The notes: generated by a model from the letters alone, not told the origin. A DNA stretch of 64,000 nucleotides from VXNE01 sp963665455 (GCA_963665455.1 OY762279.1:1922001-1986000), one strand, 5' to 3'. Counted from the first letter of the stretch, positions 45,447-54,817 are shown. Numbers and translations: made by a program.

Positions 45447-45937
45447 GCGGTTCCCGCGCGCCAGGCTAGCCACCGCAGGGGTTGGGCGAGCAATAGCCAG
45501 AGCAGCACCGTCACCGCCGCGGCGGTCACGGGCTGTATCGACACCGGCGTGCCCTGTGTCCCGAGCACCGCGACATCCTTGGCCAGGCCGATCAGCAAGA
45601 CGAGGGCCGCGAGCACGAGGGCTTGTTGCAGACCCTTGGTCATCCGGAGCCGCTCGTAGAACGACTTGCCGAGCAGCGCCATGAGCGTGAGCAGGAGCCC
45701 GTTCAGCCCCAGGGGCTCCGACAGGAGTACGTCCAGCAGCAACCCGAACGTCCACACCGTGATGAGGCCGACGCGGTGGGGACGCTCGAGGGTCCAGAAG
45801 AACAGGATGAGCGGCACCCACGCCGGCCGCACCCAGCCGATCCAGTCGGGTCGCCCTTCCGGCAGGTGCGCCACGGACAGCGTGGCGGCCACCAGGAAGG
45901 TCAGGCCGATGAACCAGCCGCCCTGGAGCGGGTTCAT
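45443..45937 (-). CDS. mreD: Rod-shape-determining protein MreD
   Basis: 164 residues. About five membrane helices include LILFFWTLERPHRVGLITVW and FGLLLDVLLSEPLGLNGLLL, the region typical of MreD. It is part of the elongasome with MreB and MreC. The start overlaps the mreC stop by four bases, so translation is coupled. Confidence 0.9.
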   Translation of the reverse strand: MNPLQGGWFIGLTFLVAATLSVAHLPEGRPDWIGWVRPAWVPLILFFWTLERPHRVGLITVWTFGLLLDVLLSEPLGLNGLLLTLMALLGKSFYERLRMTKGLQQALVLAALVLLIGLAKDVAVLGTQGTPVSIQPVTAAAVTVLLWLLLAQPLRWLAWRAGTA

Positions 45938-46854
45938 TGCGGATTCCGTTCGTCGGAAAACACGATCAGCACGTGGCGACTCCGGTTCAGCGCAGCGCTG
46001 GGGCGGACGCGGACCGTCGCGAAGCGTTCGGTGGAGTCCCTCTCCACCCGGGTGACCTCCCCCACGGCGTAGCCCCGGGGGAACCTGCCCCCGAGGCCGG
46101 AACTCACCAGCAGGTCGCCTTCGCGGATGTCCGCGGAGAAGGGCACCGCCTCGAGCTCCATCGCGTCGTAGCGGCCAAGCCCGCCGGCGATCGAACGCAG
46201 GTTGTTGCGTCCGACCTCCACGGGGGTCGCGTGGGTCGGGTCGGTGATGAGCAGGACGACGCTGGTGGTGCGCGACACCTCGACGACCTGTCCGAACAAG
46301 CCCTCGGCGTCGACCACGGCTTCGCCGACCGACACGCCATCCGCCGTGCCCTTGTCGACCACCACGCGGTGCGCGCGCGGGTCCGGCGCCACGCCGATCA
46401 GTTCGGTGACGAGCACCTGCCGGGACTCCCGGGGTTGGCTCCCCAGAAGTTCTCGCAACCGGTTGTTCTCGGCCCGGGTGGCCACGGCCTGCTGGGCGAC
46501 CAGCGAGAGCTCGAGCACGCGCCGTTCGAGACGTTCGACCTCCAGGGCCGAGTCGGTAAGGCGACCGACGCCCCTGGCGAGCGCGTAGGGTGCCTCGGCG
46601 GCGTAGTACACCGGACTACCCAACGTGGCGATGGCGGACCGCACCGGGTCGAGGAAGCGGGTGTTGGCGTCGATGGCCATCAGGAGCACGGATGCCGCGG
46701 CCAGCGTGAGCGCGGTGTAGAGCGCGGTCGAATCGCTGCGGAACAGGGTTTTTTGATTCTCGCCAACGGATAGGTCGGGGGCGAATCGGCGTGCGCCGGA
46801 GGCCGCGGGGCGGGAGAAGTCGTCGAGCGTGCGCTGCGCCCGTCGGGAACTCAT
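45934..46854 (-). CDS. mreC: Rod-shape-determining protein MreC
   Basis: 306 residues. An N-terminal membrane span (STALYTALTLAAASVLLMAI) is followed by a coiled coil (LEVERLERRVLELSLVAQQA) and the periplasmic beta-barrel domains with VVDKGTADGVSVGEAVVDAE and GGRFPRGYAVGEVTRV. It links the cytoplasmic MreB filament to periplasmic wall synthases. The start overlaps the mreB stop. Confidence 0.94.
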   Translation of the reverse strand: MSSRRAQRTLDDFSRPAASGARRFAPDLSVGENQKTLFRSDSTALYTALTLAAASVLLMAIDANTRFLDPVRSAIATLGSPVYYAAEAPYALARGVGRLTDSALEVERLERRVLELSLVAQQAVATRAENNRLRELLGSQPRESRQVLVTELIGVAPDPRAHRVVVDKGTADGVSVGEAVVDAEGLFGQVVEVSRTTSVVLLITDPTHATPVEVGRNNLRSIAGGLGRYDAMELEAVPFSADIREGDLLVSSGLGGRFPRGYAVGEVTRVERDSTERFATVRVRPSAALNRSRHVLIVFSDERNPQ

Positions 46855-47885
46855 CCGAAGAGCAGTTCGTTCTGCCACTCGTCCATCAGTTCGAGGGCCC
46901 GTCCGCCGCCGCGCGCGACGCAGGTGAGCGGGTCTTCGGCGACGATGACGGGCAGCCCGGTCTCCTTCGACAGCAGCACGTCCATGTCGCGCAGGAGGGC
47001 GCCGCCCCCCGTAAGCACGATGCCGGTGTCCGCGATGTCCCCGGCGAGTTCCGGCGGCGTCTGCTCCAGGGCGTTCCGGACGTGTTGCAGGATCATGGCC
47101 AGCGGTTCGCCCAACGCATCGAGGATGCCCTCGCTGTTCAGCGTGACGCTGCGTGGCACGCCCTCGGCGAGGTTGCGGCCGCGCACGTCGATTTCGAGCA
47201 TCTGGGGTTGCGGGCATGCCGCGCCGATTTCCATCTTGATGCGCTCCGCGGTGGAGTCGCCGATCACGCTGCCGTGGTTGCGGCGCACGTACGTGACGAT
47301 GGCGTCGTCGAAACGGTCGCCGCCGACGCGTAGGGTGTCGCTATAGACGACGCTGTTGAGGGAGATGACGGCGATCTCGGTGGTGCCGCCGCCGATGTCC
47401 ACCACCATCGTGCCGACCGCCTCGTGCACGGGCAGCCCCGCGCCGATGGCCGCCGCCATCGGCTCCTCGATCAGCCGCACGTCCCGCGCGCCGGCGGACA
47501 GGGCGGACTCGCGGATCGCGCGCCGCTCGACCTCCGTCGCCTTGCACGGTATGCAGACGAGCACGCGCGGGCTTGGACGTATCCAGGAATTCTCGTGCAC
47601 CTTCTTGATGAAGTACTGCAGCATCTTCTCCGTGACGAGGAAGTCCGCGATGACGCCGTCCCGCAGGGGACGGATCGCCGAGATGCTGCCGGGCGTGCGC
47701 CCGAGCATGCGCTTGGCGGAGTGGCCCACCGCCGCGATGCTGGAGCGGTTTTCGTTGGTGCGGATGGCCACGACCGAGGGTTCGTTGAGGACGATCCCCT
47801 CGTCGCGCACGAAGATCAGTGTGTTCGCCGTTCCGAGATCGATGGAGAGATCCCGCGAGAAGAGCCCTCGTATGTTCTTGAGCAT
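46851..47885 (-). CDS. mreB: Rod-shape-determining actin-like protein MreB
   Basis: 344 residues. It has an actin-like ATPase core: the phosphate-1 loop DLGTANTLIF, VDIGGGTTEIAVISLNSVVY (phosphate 2) and GIVLTGGGALLRDMDVLL (adenosine site). The N-terminus MLKNIRGLFSRDLSIDLGTA includes an amphipathic membrane-binding end. It organises cylindrical wall growth. It heads the mreBCD-maf-yhdP-tldD run. Confidence 0.97.
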   Translation of the reverse strand: MLKNIRGLFSRDLSIDLGTANTLIFVRDEGIVLNEPSVVAIRTNENRSSIAAVGHSAKRMLGRTPGSISAIRPLRDGVIADFLVTEKMLQYFIKKVHENSWIRPSPRVLVCIPCKATEVERRAIRESALSAGARDVRLIEEPMAAAIGAGLPVHEAVGTMVVDIGGGTTEIAVISLNSVVYSDTLRVGGDRFDDAIVTYVRRNHGSVIGDSTAERIKMEIGAACPQPQMLEIDVRGRNLAEGVPRSVTLNSEGILDALGEPLAMILQHVRNALEQTPPELAGDIADTGIVLTGGGALLRDMDVLLSKETGLPVIVAEDPLTCVARGGGRALELMDEWQNELLFG

Positions 47886-47934
47886 AGGTGCGAAAAAGGC
47901 CCCCGCGGGTCGCGCACGCGTAACGGCGCGACTC

Positions 47935-48073
47935 TAGGGGCTTGCGCCCCGGAACGCAACGGTAGTGGCGTTCCAGGGCGCGAGGCCATAGGCAGGTGGG
48001 GGCTGGGGCCAGGCACCGAGCGTGAGCGAGGCGTCTGGCGGCGCTAGGGGCTTGCGCCCTAGAACGCAACGAC
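47935..48073. repeat. Two 28-bp direct repeats between mreB and gatC
   Basis: CTAGGGGCTTGCGCCC begins both copies (47935 and 48046), followed by (CG or TA) and GAACGCAACG. The first copy also forms a hairpin with GCGTTCC and AGGGCGC downstream. The repeats sit in the 362-bp divergent space that must hold the mreB and gatC promoters. Confidence 0.7.
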
Positions 48074-48085
48074 GCTCGACGCTGC

Positions 48086-48127
48086 GTGCCGGGTGCCGGG
48101 TGCCGGGTGCCGGGTGCCGGGTGCCGG
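48086..48127. repeat. Six tandem copies of GTGCCGG
   Basis: A perfect 7-bp repeat six times over, in the mreB-gatC divergent region. The unit is not a multiple of three and lies outside genes. Such arrays slip easily during copying, so length may vary between strains and could shift promoter spacing. Confidence 0.9.
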
Positions 48128-48128
48128 A

Positions 48129-48146
48129 GTTTCGCGATCGCGAAAC
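48129..48146. repeat. 18-bp perfect palindrome
   Basis: GTTTCGCGATCGCGAAAC is a perfect palindrome directly after the 7-bp array and about 100 bp upstream of gatC. It could be a dimeric regulator's operator or a chance structure. No regulator is identified. Confidence 0.6.
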
Positions 48147-48247
48147 CCCCACCATCCGAAGGTGGCCGCGAGCGCGAGTTCGCGCCGGCTCGACAAACGC
48201 CCGCCCGCAACCCACAATTTTCCGTTTGGCCCCGGCGCCGCGCGGAC

Positions 48248-48529
48248 ATGGATCGGCACACCCTCGACCGGCTAACCCGCCTCAGCCAACTTGCGCTCTC
48301 GGAGGACGAGGAGCGCCTAGTGCTCGACGACCTCGGCCGCATCGTGGCACTCATCGACGAGTTGCGGGCCGTGAATACCGAAGGCGTCGAACCCCTCGCC
48401 CACCCCCTTGACATGGACCAGCCCCTGCGCGAGGACGCCGTGACGGAGACCGTGGACCGCGAGGCGTTTCTCGCCGTGGCGCCCCACGCGGCGGACGGTC
48501 TTTACCTCGTGCCGAAGGTGGTCGAGTAA
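48248..48529 (+). CDS. gatC: Asp/Glu-tRNA amidotransferase subunit GatC
   Basis: 93 residues. Typical parts are LDRLTRLSQLALSEDEERLV, LDDLGRIVALIDELR and the C-terminal FLAVAPHAADGLYLVPKVVE. It stabilises GatA and GatB in the complex that amidates Glu-tRNA(Gln) or Asp-tRNA(Asn). It is the first gene of gatCAB, divergent from mreB as in Pseudomonas. Confidence 0.94.
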   Translation: MDRHTLDRLTRLSQLALSEDEERLVLDDLGRIVALIDELRAVNTEGVEPLAHPLDMDQPLREDAVTETVDREAFLAVAPHAADGLYLVPKVVE

Positions 48530-48555
48530 CCGCTTTCGCTGATCGGCGGTCTTGC

Positions 48556-49992
48556 ATGGAGCCACATACCCCCATCGCCGAACTCGCGCGCGGACTCGCC
48601 CGGGGCGACTACAGCGCGCGGGAACTCGCGAGCTTCCACCTCGGGTGCATCGCCGCCGCCAACGGGCAGCTCAACGCGTTCGTACACGTTGCCGAGGAGC
48701 CCGCGTTGCGGGAGGCGGATGCCGCCGATGCCCGCATCGCGAAGGGCGCCGCGGGCCCGTTGACGGGCATTCCCCTGGCGCACAAGGACATCTTCTGCAC
48801 GGCGGGCGTCGCGACGACGTGCGCCTCGCGCATGCTCGCCGACTTCGTGCCGCCCTACGACGCCACCGTCGTCGCGCGGCTCGCCGGGGCCGGCGCGGTG
48901 TGTCTCGGCAAGACCAACATGGACGAATTCGCGATGGGGTCCTCCAGCGAGACGAGTTGGTTCGGGCCCGTGCGCAACCCTTGGGATCCCGCCCGCGCGC
49001 CCGGGGGTTCGTCCGGCGGTTCGGCGGCGGCGGTGAGCGCGGGCCTCGTCCCCTGCGCCACGGGCACGGACACGGGCGGCTCCATCCGCCAGCCGGCGGC
49101 GCTCTGCGGCGTCACGGGCCTGAAGCCGACCTACGGGCGGGTGTCGCGCCACGGCATGATCGCCTTCGCGTCGAGCCTGGACCAGGGCGGCGTGTTCGGG
49201 CTCACCGTGGAGGATGTCGAGATCGTCCTGGGCGCCATGGAGGGCCACGATCCCCTCGACTCGACGAGCGCGGCACGCGGCCCGACGCGGCGTGGCGGCG
49301 AGGAGCGCCTGCGCATCGGCATGCCCGCCGAGTATTGGGACGGCCTCGACGGTGCCATGGGGGACTGCCTGCACGCGGCCGCGCGGGAGCTCGAGGCGGC
49401 TGGCCACACCCTCGTATCGGTGTCCTTGCCGCATACGCGGGCGGCGGTCCCCGCCTACTACGTCATCGCGGGGGCCGAGGCGTCCGCCAACCTGGCCCGC
49501 TATGATGGGGTGCGCTTCGGCTTCCGCGCGGCGGACCCGAATGACTTGGATGACCTGTACCGGCGTTCCCGGGCCGCGGGCTTCGGCACCGAGGTGAAGC
49601 GTCGCATCCTGACGGGTACGTATACGCTCTCCGTGGGCTACTACGATGCGTATTACCTCAAGGCACAGCGGGTGCGCCGGCTGATTCAGCGCGACTTCCT
49701 GGACGCCTTCGACACCGTGGACGCCATCGCCGCGCCGGTGGCGCCGGGTCCGGCGTTCGAACTCGGCGCGGTGAGCGACCCGGTGGCGATGTACCGCCAG
49801 GACGTCTTCACGACGCCCGCCAGTCTGGCCGGGTTGCCCGCGATGTCGCTGCCCTGCGGCTTCGTCGACCGGCTGCCGGTCGGGCTGCAGTTGATTGGGC
49901 CCGGTTTCGAGGAAGGTCGGCTGCTGGCCCTGGGCGGCGACTTCCAGCGCCGCACGGACTGGCACCGGCGGCACCCGAGAGAGGCGGCGTGA
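48556..49992 (+). CDS. gatA: Asp/Glu-tRNA amidotransferase subunit GatA
   Basis: 478 residues, amidase signature family. The Lys is in GIPLAHKDIF, the Ser pair in RAPGGSSGGSAAAVSAGLVP and the nucleophile Ser in TGTDTGGSIRQPAA. It releases ammonia from glutamine and channels it to GatB. The stop overlaps the gatB start. Confidence 0.96.
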   Translation: MEPHTPIAELARGLARGDYSARELASFHLGCIAAANGQLNAFVHVAEEPALREADAADARIAKGAAGPLTGIPLAHKDIFCTAGVATTCASRMLADFVPPYDATVVARLAGAGAVCLGKTNMDEFAMGSSSETSWFGPVRNPWDPARAPGGSSGGSAAAVSAGLVPCATGTDTGGSIRQPAALCGVTGLKPTYGRVSRHGMIAFASSLDQGGVFGLTVEDVEIVLGAMEGHDPLDSTSAARGPTRRGGEERLRIGMPAEYWDGLDGAMGDCLHAAARELEAAGHTLVSVSLPHTRAAVPAYYVIAGAEASANLARYDGVRFGFRAADPNDLDDLYRRSRAAGFGTEVKRRILTGTYTLSVGYYDAYYLKAQRVRRLIQRDFLDAFDTVDAIAAPVAPGPAFELGAVSDPVAMYRQDVFTTPASLAGLPAMSLPCGFVDRLPVGLQLIGPGFEEGRLLALGGDFQRRTDWHRRHPREAA

Positions 49993-51428
49993 TGGATTGG
50001 GAAAGCGTGATCGGGTTGGAAGTCCACGTGCAGCTCGCCACCCGCTCGAAGATCTTCTCGGGCGCGGACGCGGGCTTCGGCGCGGCCCCCAACACCCAGG
50101 CGTGCGCGGTGGACCTCGGCATGCCCGGGGTCCTCCCGGTCCTGAACCGGGAGGCGGTGCGCATGGCGTTGACCTTCGGCCTAGCCATCGACGCCGAGAT
50201 CGCCCGCACCTGCCGTTTCGACCGGAAGAACTACTTCTATCCCGATCTGCCGAAGGGCTACCAAATCAGCCAGTTCGACCAGCCGATCGTCGGCGCCGGC
50301 GCCATCGACATGGAATTCAACGGCGTGACCAGCCGGATACGCATCCGGCGCGCGCACCTGGAGGAGGACGCCGGCAAGTCGCTGCACGAAGACTACGCGG
50401 GCATGACCGGGGTCGATCTGAACCGGGCGGGCACGCCCCTGCTCGAGGTCGTCACGGAACCCGACCTGCGCACGCCGGCGGAGGCGGCGGCGTTCTTCCG
50501 GGAGATGCACGCCCTGGTGCGCTATCTCGGCATCTCGGACGGCAACCTGAACGAAGGGTCCATGCGCTGCGACGCGAACGTGTCCGTGCGGCCGCGGGGA
50601 ACGGACCCCTTGGGCGAACGCACCGAGATCAAGAACCTCAACTCCTTCCGCTTCCTCGAACAGGCCATCGCGCACGAGATCTCGCGGCAGATCGACGCCC
50701 TCGAGTCGGGCGGGAGCATCGTGCGGGAGACGCGCCTCTACGATCCCCTGCGCGATGAGACCCGCCCGATGCGCGGCAAGGAACTGTCCGACGACTATCG
50801 GTACTTTCCGGACCCGGACCTGTTGCCGCTGCGCGTCACGCCGGAGCTGCTTGAGGAAGCCCGGGCGTGCATTCCGGAGCTGCCGCGGGCGAAACGCCGC
50901 CGCTACCGCGACGACTTTGGCTTGCCCGAGGCGGACGTGCGCTTCCTCACGGGCGACCCGAACGTCGCGGCCTACTTCGAGGCCACCCTCGCCACCGGCT
51001 GTAGCGCGAAGCCGGCGGCGAATTGGCTCATGGACCGCGTGGCCGCGTCGCTCAACCGGACCGGCTTGGACATCGCGCAATGCCGCGTATCTCCCGAACA
51101 GCTCGGGCGCCTGCTCGCGCGCATCGACGAGGGCGTGATCTCCGGCAAGATCGCGGGCACCGTCTTCGACGTGCTGTGGGAGGAAGGCGGCGACGTCGAC
51201 GCCATCATCGACGCGCGGGGACTGCGGCAGATGCGCGACACGGCGGAACTCGAAGAGATCGTACGGCGCGTCGTGGACGCACACCCGGCACAGGTGGAAC
51301 AGTTCCGTGGCGGGAAGGAGAAGCTGCTGGGGTTCTTCGTCGGCCGCGTGATGCGCGAGACTGCGGGCAAGGCGGACCCGAAACGGGTCAATGCGCTGCT
51401 GCGCGACGTCTTGCGGGCGGGCGCGTGA
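49992..51428 (+). CDS. gatB: Asp/Glu-tRNA amidotransferase subunit GatB
   Basis: 478 residues. Typical parts are VIGLEVHVQLATRSKIFSGA, the KNYFYPDLPKGYQISQFDQP motif and the C-terminal YqeY-like tail ending KRVNALLRDVLRAGA. It activates the mischarged tRNA and uses ammonia to form Gln- or Asn-tRNA. ATG 49992 overlaps the gatA stop; GTG 49989 is one codon upstream. Confidence 0.96.
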   Translation: MDWESVIGLEVHVQLATRSKIFSGADAGFGAAPNTQACAVDLGMPGVLPVLNREAVRMALTFGLAIDAEIARTCRFDRKNYFYPDLPKGYQISQFDQPIVGAGAIDMEFNGVTSRIRIRRAHLEEDAGKSLHEDYAGMTGVDLNRAGTPLLEVVTEPDLRTPAEAAAFFREMHALVRYLGISDGNLNEGSMRCDANVSVRPRGTDPLGERTEIKNLNSFRFLEQAIAHEISRQIDALESGGSIVRETRLYDPLRDETRPMRGKELSDDYRYFPDPDLLPLRVTPELLEEARACIPELPRAKRRRYRDDFGLPEADVRFLTGDPNVAAYFEATLATGCSAKPAANWLMDRVAASLNRTGLDIAQCRVSPEQLGRLLARIDEGVISGKIAGTVFDVLWEEGGDVDAIIDARGLRQMRDTAELEEIVRRVVDAHPAQVEQFRGGKEKLLGFFVGRVMRETAGKADPKRVNALLRDVLRAGA

Positions 51429-51519
51429 TCGCGGGGCCGCGAGCGCACTGGCTATCGTTATAACTCGATCTGCTCATTGGCGGCGCGTCGCCCTTCGCTT
51501 CAGGCATTAAGATACGGCC

Positions 51520-52422
51520 ATGGCCGGCCTGACCCACATCAAGCAGCTCGAAGCCGAGAGCATCCACATCATCCGCGAGGTCGTGGCGGAGTTCGAGCGC
51601 CCGGTGATGCTCTATTCCATCGGCAAGGATTCCTCCGTGCTGCTGCACCTCGCCCGCAAGGCGTTCTTTCCGGGCCGGTTGCCGTTCCCCCTGATGCACG
51701 TGGACACGACGTGGAAGTTCCGCGACATGATCGCGTTTCGGGACCGGATCGCGCGGGAGCTCGACCTCGACCTCATCGTCCACACCAACCAGGAAGGGGT
51801 GCGCGACGGCGTGACGCCCTTCACCTACGGCAGCCGCAAATACACGGACATCATGAAGACCCACGCCTTGCTGGAGGGCCTCGACGCGCACGGCTTCGAC
51901 GCGGCGTTCGGCGGGGCGCGGCGGGACGAGGAGCGCTCCCGGGCCAAGGAGCGGGTCTACTCGGTGCGCGACGGCAACCATCGCTGGGATCCCCGCAACC
52001 AACGGCCGGAGCTTTGGAACCTCTACAACGGCAACATCAACCGGGGCGAGGAGGTGCGGGTCTTCCCGCTGTCGAACTGGACGGAGCTCGACGTCTGGCA
52101 GTACATCCTGCTGGAGGGCATCGAGATCGTCCCGCTGTATTTCGCCGCGCCGCGGCCGGTCGTGCGGCGCGACGGGACGTGGATCATGGTGGACGACGAC
52201 CGCATGCCCCTCGAGCCGGGGGAGGAACCGGAGATGCGGAGCGTCCGCTTCCGGACCCTCGGCTGCTACCCGCTGTCCGGTGCCATCGAATCGACCGCGG
52301 CCACCCTACCCGAGATCATCGAGGAGATGCTGCGCGCCAAGTTTTCCGAGCGGCAGGGACGGCTCATCGACTTCGACGCGGCGGGGTCGATGGAGCAGAA
52401 GAAACGCGAAGGGTATTTCTGA
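51520..52422 (+). CDS. cysD: Sulfate adenylyltransferase subunit 2
   Basis: 300 residues. PP-loop ATP pyrophosphatase: YSIGKDSSVLLHLARKAF is the PP motif, and GGARRDEERSRAKERVYSVR is characteristic of CysD. With the GTPase CysN it makes APS from sulfate and ATP. The cysNC start follows directly after its stop. The 91 bp upstream of cysD has no gene and should hold the promoter. Confidence 0.95.
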   Translation: MAGLTHIKQLEAESIHIIREVVAEFERPVMLYSIGKDSSVLLHLARKAFFPGRLPFPLMHVDTTWKFRDMIAFRDRIARELDLDLIVHTNQEGVRDGVTPFTYGSRKYTDIMKTHALLEGLDAHGFDAAFGGARRDEERSRAKERVYSVRDGNHRWDPRNQRPELWNLYNGNINRGEEVRVFPLSNWTELDVWQYILLEGIEIVPLYFAAPRPVVRRDGTWIMVDDDRMPLEPGEEPEMRSVRFRTLGCYPLSGAIESTAATLPEIIEEMLRAKFSERQGRLIDFDAAGSMEQKKREGYF

Positions 52423-54354
52423 GTGGGCGGCGACGGCGATCCCATCGGCGACGACGTTCTCGCGTATCTCGCACGCCACGAGCGCAAGGAGATTCTCCGT
52501 TTCCTGACCTGTGGTTCCGTCGACGACGGCAAGAGCACGCTGATCGGCCGCCTCCTGCATGACTCACGCCTGATCTACGAGGATCAGCTCGCCGCGATCA
52601 AGCGCGACAGCAAGAGCACGGGCAGCGCCGGCGACGACATGGATCTCGCGCTCTTGGTGGACGGCCTGCAGGCCGAGCGCGAGCAGGGCATCACCATCGA
52701 CGTCGCGTACCGGTACTTCTCGACGGACCGGCGCAAGTTCATCATCGCGGATACCCCCGGTCACGAGCAGTACACGCGCAACATGGTGACCGGGGCGTCC
52801 ACCTGCGACGTCGCGGTCATCCTGATCGACGCGGCGCACGGCGTGCTGACCCAGACGAAGCGGCACACGTTCCTCGCCCGCCTCGTCGGCATCCGCCACC
52901 TCATCGTCGCCGTGAACAAGATGGATACCGTGGGCTACGACGAGGCGGTGTTCGACGCCATCTGCCGGGACTACGACGCCTTCGTGTCGCGCCTCGCCGT
53001 CGACGACCTCACGTTCGTGCCCATCTCGGCAAAGCACGGCGACAACGTCGTCGCGCAGTCCGAGAACATGCCTTGGTACCAGGGCGCGTCCCTGATGCAC
53101 CTGCTGGAACACGTCCACGTCGCCACGGACCGGGGCTCCCGCAGCTTCCGCATGCCGGTGCAAAGGGTGAACCGGCCCGATGCCGCGTTCCGTGGCTACA
53201 GCGGGACCGTCGCGAGCGGCGTGGTCCGCCCCGGGGACCGGGTGCGCGCCCTGCCGTCGGGGCTCGCGGCGACGGTGGAGCGCATCGTGACCATGGACGG
53301 GGACCTCGACGAGGCGTTCCCCCCGATGGCGGTCACGCTCACCCTCGACGACGACATCGACGTGGGCCGGGGCGACGTGCTCTCGGGGACCGACCGCCTG
53401 GCACACATCTCCGACACCTTCGACGCCACGCTCGTCTGGCTCGCCGACGCGCCGATGGTGCCGGGCCGGCAGTACGTCGTGAAGCATGGGGCGCGCCAGT
53501 TGTTCGGCAGGGTGCAGACGCTGCGGCACCGCATCGACGTGAACACCCTGGAGCAGGGCCCGGCCCCGGAGTTGCGCCTCAACGAGATCGGCCAGGTCCG
53601 CTTCGTGCTCGCGGAGCCGGTCGTGTTTGACCCCTACGAGGACAACCGGGGCATGGGGGCCTTCATCGTCATCGATCGCATCAGCAACGTCACCGTGGGC
53701 GCCGGGATGATCGCGGCGGAGGGCGGCGCGGTCGCCGGACCGCACTGGGACGAGGCGCCCCACGGAGCGTTTGTTGCCTCCGCCTCCGCCGTGACCGCGG
53801 AGGAACGAGCCCTGCGGCTCGGACAGACGCCGGTCACGGTCCTGTTCACGGGCCTCTCGAAGAGCGGCAAGACGGTGGTGGCCCGCGCCCTCGAACGCAA
53901 GCTCTTCGACCTTGGCCGTCTGGCCACGGTGCTCGACGGACAGAATTTCCGCCTCGGCATGAGCCGCGATCTGGGTTTCTCGGCGGATGATCGCTCGGAG
54001 AACCTCCGGCGCGCCGCGGAGACCGCGCGGCTGATGAACGACGCCGGACTCGTCTGCCTGACCGCGTTTGTCGTGCCCCACGAGAGCGTGCGAAAGCGAA
54101 TGCGGGAGACCGTCGGTGGCGAGCGCTTCCTCGAGGTGTTCCTGACCGCGCCCCTCGATGTCCTCAAGGACCGCGACGACGAGGGCATGTATGAGGCGGC
54201 GGAGCGCGGCGAGATCCCGAGCTTCCCGGGCGTGAACGCCGCCTTCGAGGAACCGGCCGCGCCGGATCTCGTCATGGACACCGGAGCGCTCGACGTGGAC
54301 GCCTGCGCGGAGCGGGTGCTTGGGTTGTTGCGCGATAGGGGGTTCATGCGCTGA
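52423..54354 (+). CDS. cysNC: Bifunctional sulfate adenylyltransferase subunit 1 / adenylylsulfate kinase
   Basis: 643 residues. The N-terminal EF-Tu-like GTPase (about 1-440) has GSVDDGKST, DTPGHEQYTRNM and NKMD. The C-terminal APS kinase domain (about 465-643) has the P-loop GLSKSGKT in place of the more usual GLSGAGKS/T and DGQNFRLGMSRDLGFS in place of DGDNxRHGLxxDLGF. Thus the APS-binding region is altered, although the P-loop Lys and Thr remain. The GTG start lies immediately after the cysD stop. A second, canonical CysC is encoded at 61067-61678, so this domain may have a weaker or different role. Confidence 0.9.
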   Translation: MGGDGDPIGDDVLAYLARHERKEILRFLTCGSVDDGKSTLIGRLLHDSRLIYEDQLAAIKRDSKSTGSAGDDMDLALLVDGLQAEREQGITIDVAYRYFSTDRRKFIIADTPGHEQYTRNMVTGASTCDVAVILIDAAHGVLTQTKRHTFLARLVGIRHLIVAVNKMDTVGYDEAVFDAICRDYDAFVSRLAVDDLTFVPISAKHGDNVVAQSENMPWYQGASLMHLLEHVHVATDRGSRSFRMPVQRVNRPDAAFRGYSGTVASGVVRPGDRVRALPSGLAATVERIVTMDGDLDEAFPPMAVTLTLDDDIDVGRGDVLSGTDRLAHISDTFDATLVWLADAPMVPGRQYVVKHGARQLFGRVQTLRHRIDVNTLEQGPAPELRLNEIGQVRFVLAEPVVFDPYEDNRGMGAFIVIDRISNVTVGAGMIAAEGGAVAGPHWDEAPHGAFVASASAVTAEERALRLGQTPVTVLFTGLSKSGKTVVARALERKLFDLGRLATVLDGQNFRLGMSRDLGFSADDRSENLRRAAETARLMNDAGLVCLTAFVVPHESVRKRMRETVGGERFLEVFLTAPLDVLKDRDDEGMYEAAERGEIPSFPGVNAAFEEPAAPDLVMDTGALDVDACAERVLGLLRDRGFMR

Positions 54355-54403
54355 CGCGGGCGGTGTATGCTCGCGGTTCAAGCATCAGGGGGAATGGCGC
54401 TCG

Positions 54404-54817
54404 ATGTCCGACCGACCACTGCCGGCCGTGGATTACCTGAAAATTCCCGAGCAGGGGGATCCCTTTCTTGAGGGATACAAGTGCAGCTCCTGCGGGGCCG
54501 TGTTTCTCGGGGAGCGCCACTACTGCTCGAAGTGCGGAGCGCGTGAAGGGATCAGGCCGATCACGCTCTCCAACACGGGGTCGCTCTACTCCTATTCCAT
54601 CGTCCACCGGTCCTATCCGGGCATCGACGTCCCCTACATCTCCGCCATCGTCGACCTCGACGGGGGCGGCACGGTGAAGGGCAACCTGATCAACATCGAT
54701 CCCGACCCCGACAAGATCGAGTTCGGCATGCCGGTGGAGGTCGTCTACGACGACGCCCTCGGCCGCAAGGACAGGGACGGCAACTCGTACCTGTCGTACT
54801 TCTTTCAACCCAGGTAG
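54404..54817 (+). CDS. Zinc-ribbon/OB-fold protein (DUF35) paired with a thiolase
   Basis: 137 residues. An N-terminal zinc ribbon (CSSCGAVFLGERHYCSKCG) is followed by an OB-fold domain (GSLYSYSIVHRSYPGIDVPY, AIVDLDGGGTVKGNLI). DUF35 proteins bind and support thiolase-like enzymes, as known from archaeal acetyl-CoA acetyltransferase complexes. The thiolase gene follows 72 bp later on the same strand. The last codons lie in the first of several TTCAACC repeats. Confidence 0.85.
   Translation: MSDRPLPAVDYLKIPEQGDPFLEGYKCSSCGAVFLGERHYCSKCGAREGIRPITLSNTGSLYSYSIVHRSYPGIDVPYISAIVDLDGGGTVKGNLINIDPDPDKIEFGMPVEVVYDDALGRKDRDGNSYLSYFFQPR

Noticed and set aside
48086..48127. GTGCCGG array as a CRISPR or origin feature
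   Set aside because: The 7-bp units are contiguous without spacers, and no dnaA, DnaA-box cluster or cas gene is seen nearby.
52564..54381. A 605-residue frame antisense to cysNC
   Set aside because: Composition is that of an antisense shadow in GC-rich DNA (many His, Arg, Val and Asp); it has no recognisable motif and lies wholly over a real gene.
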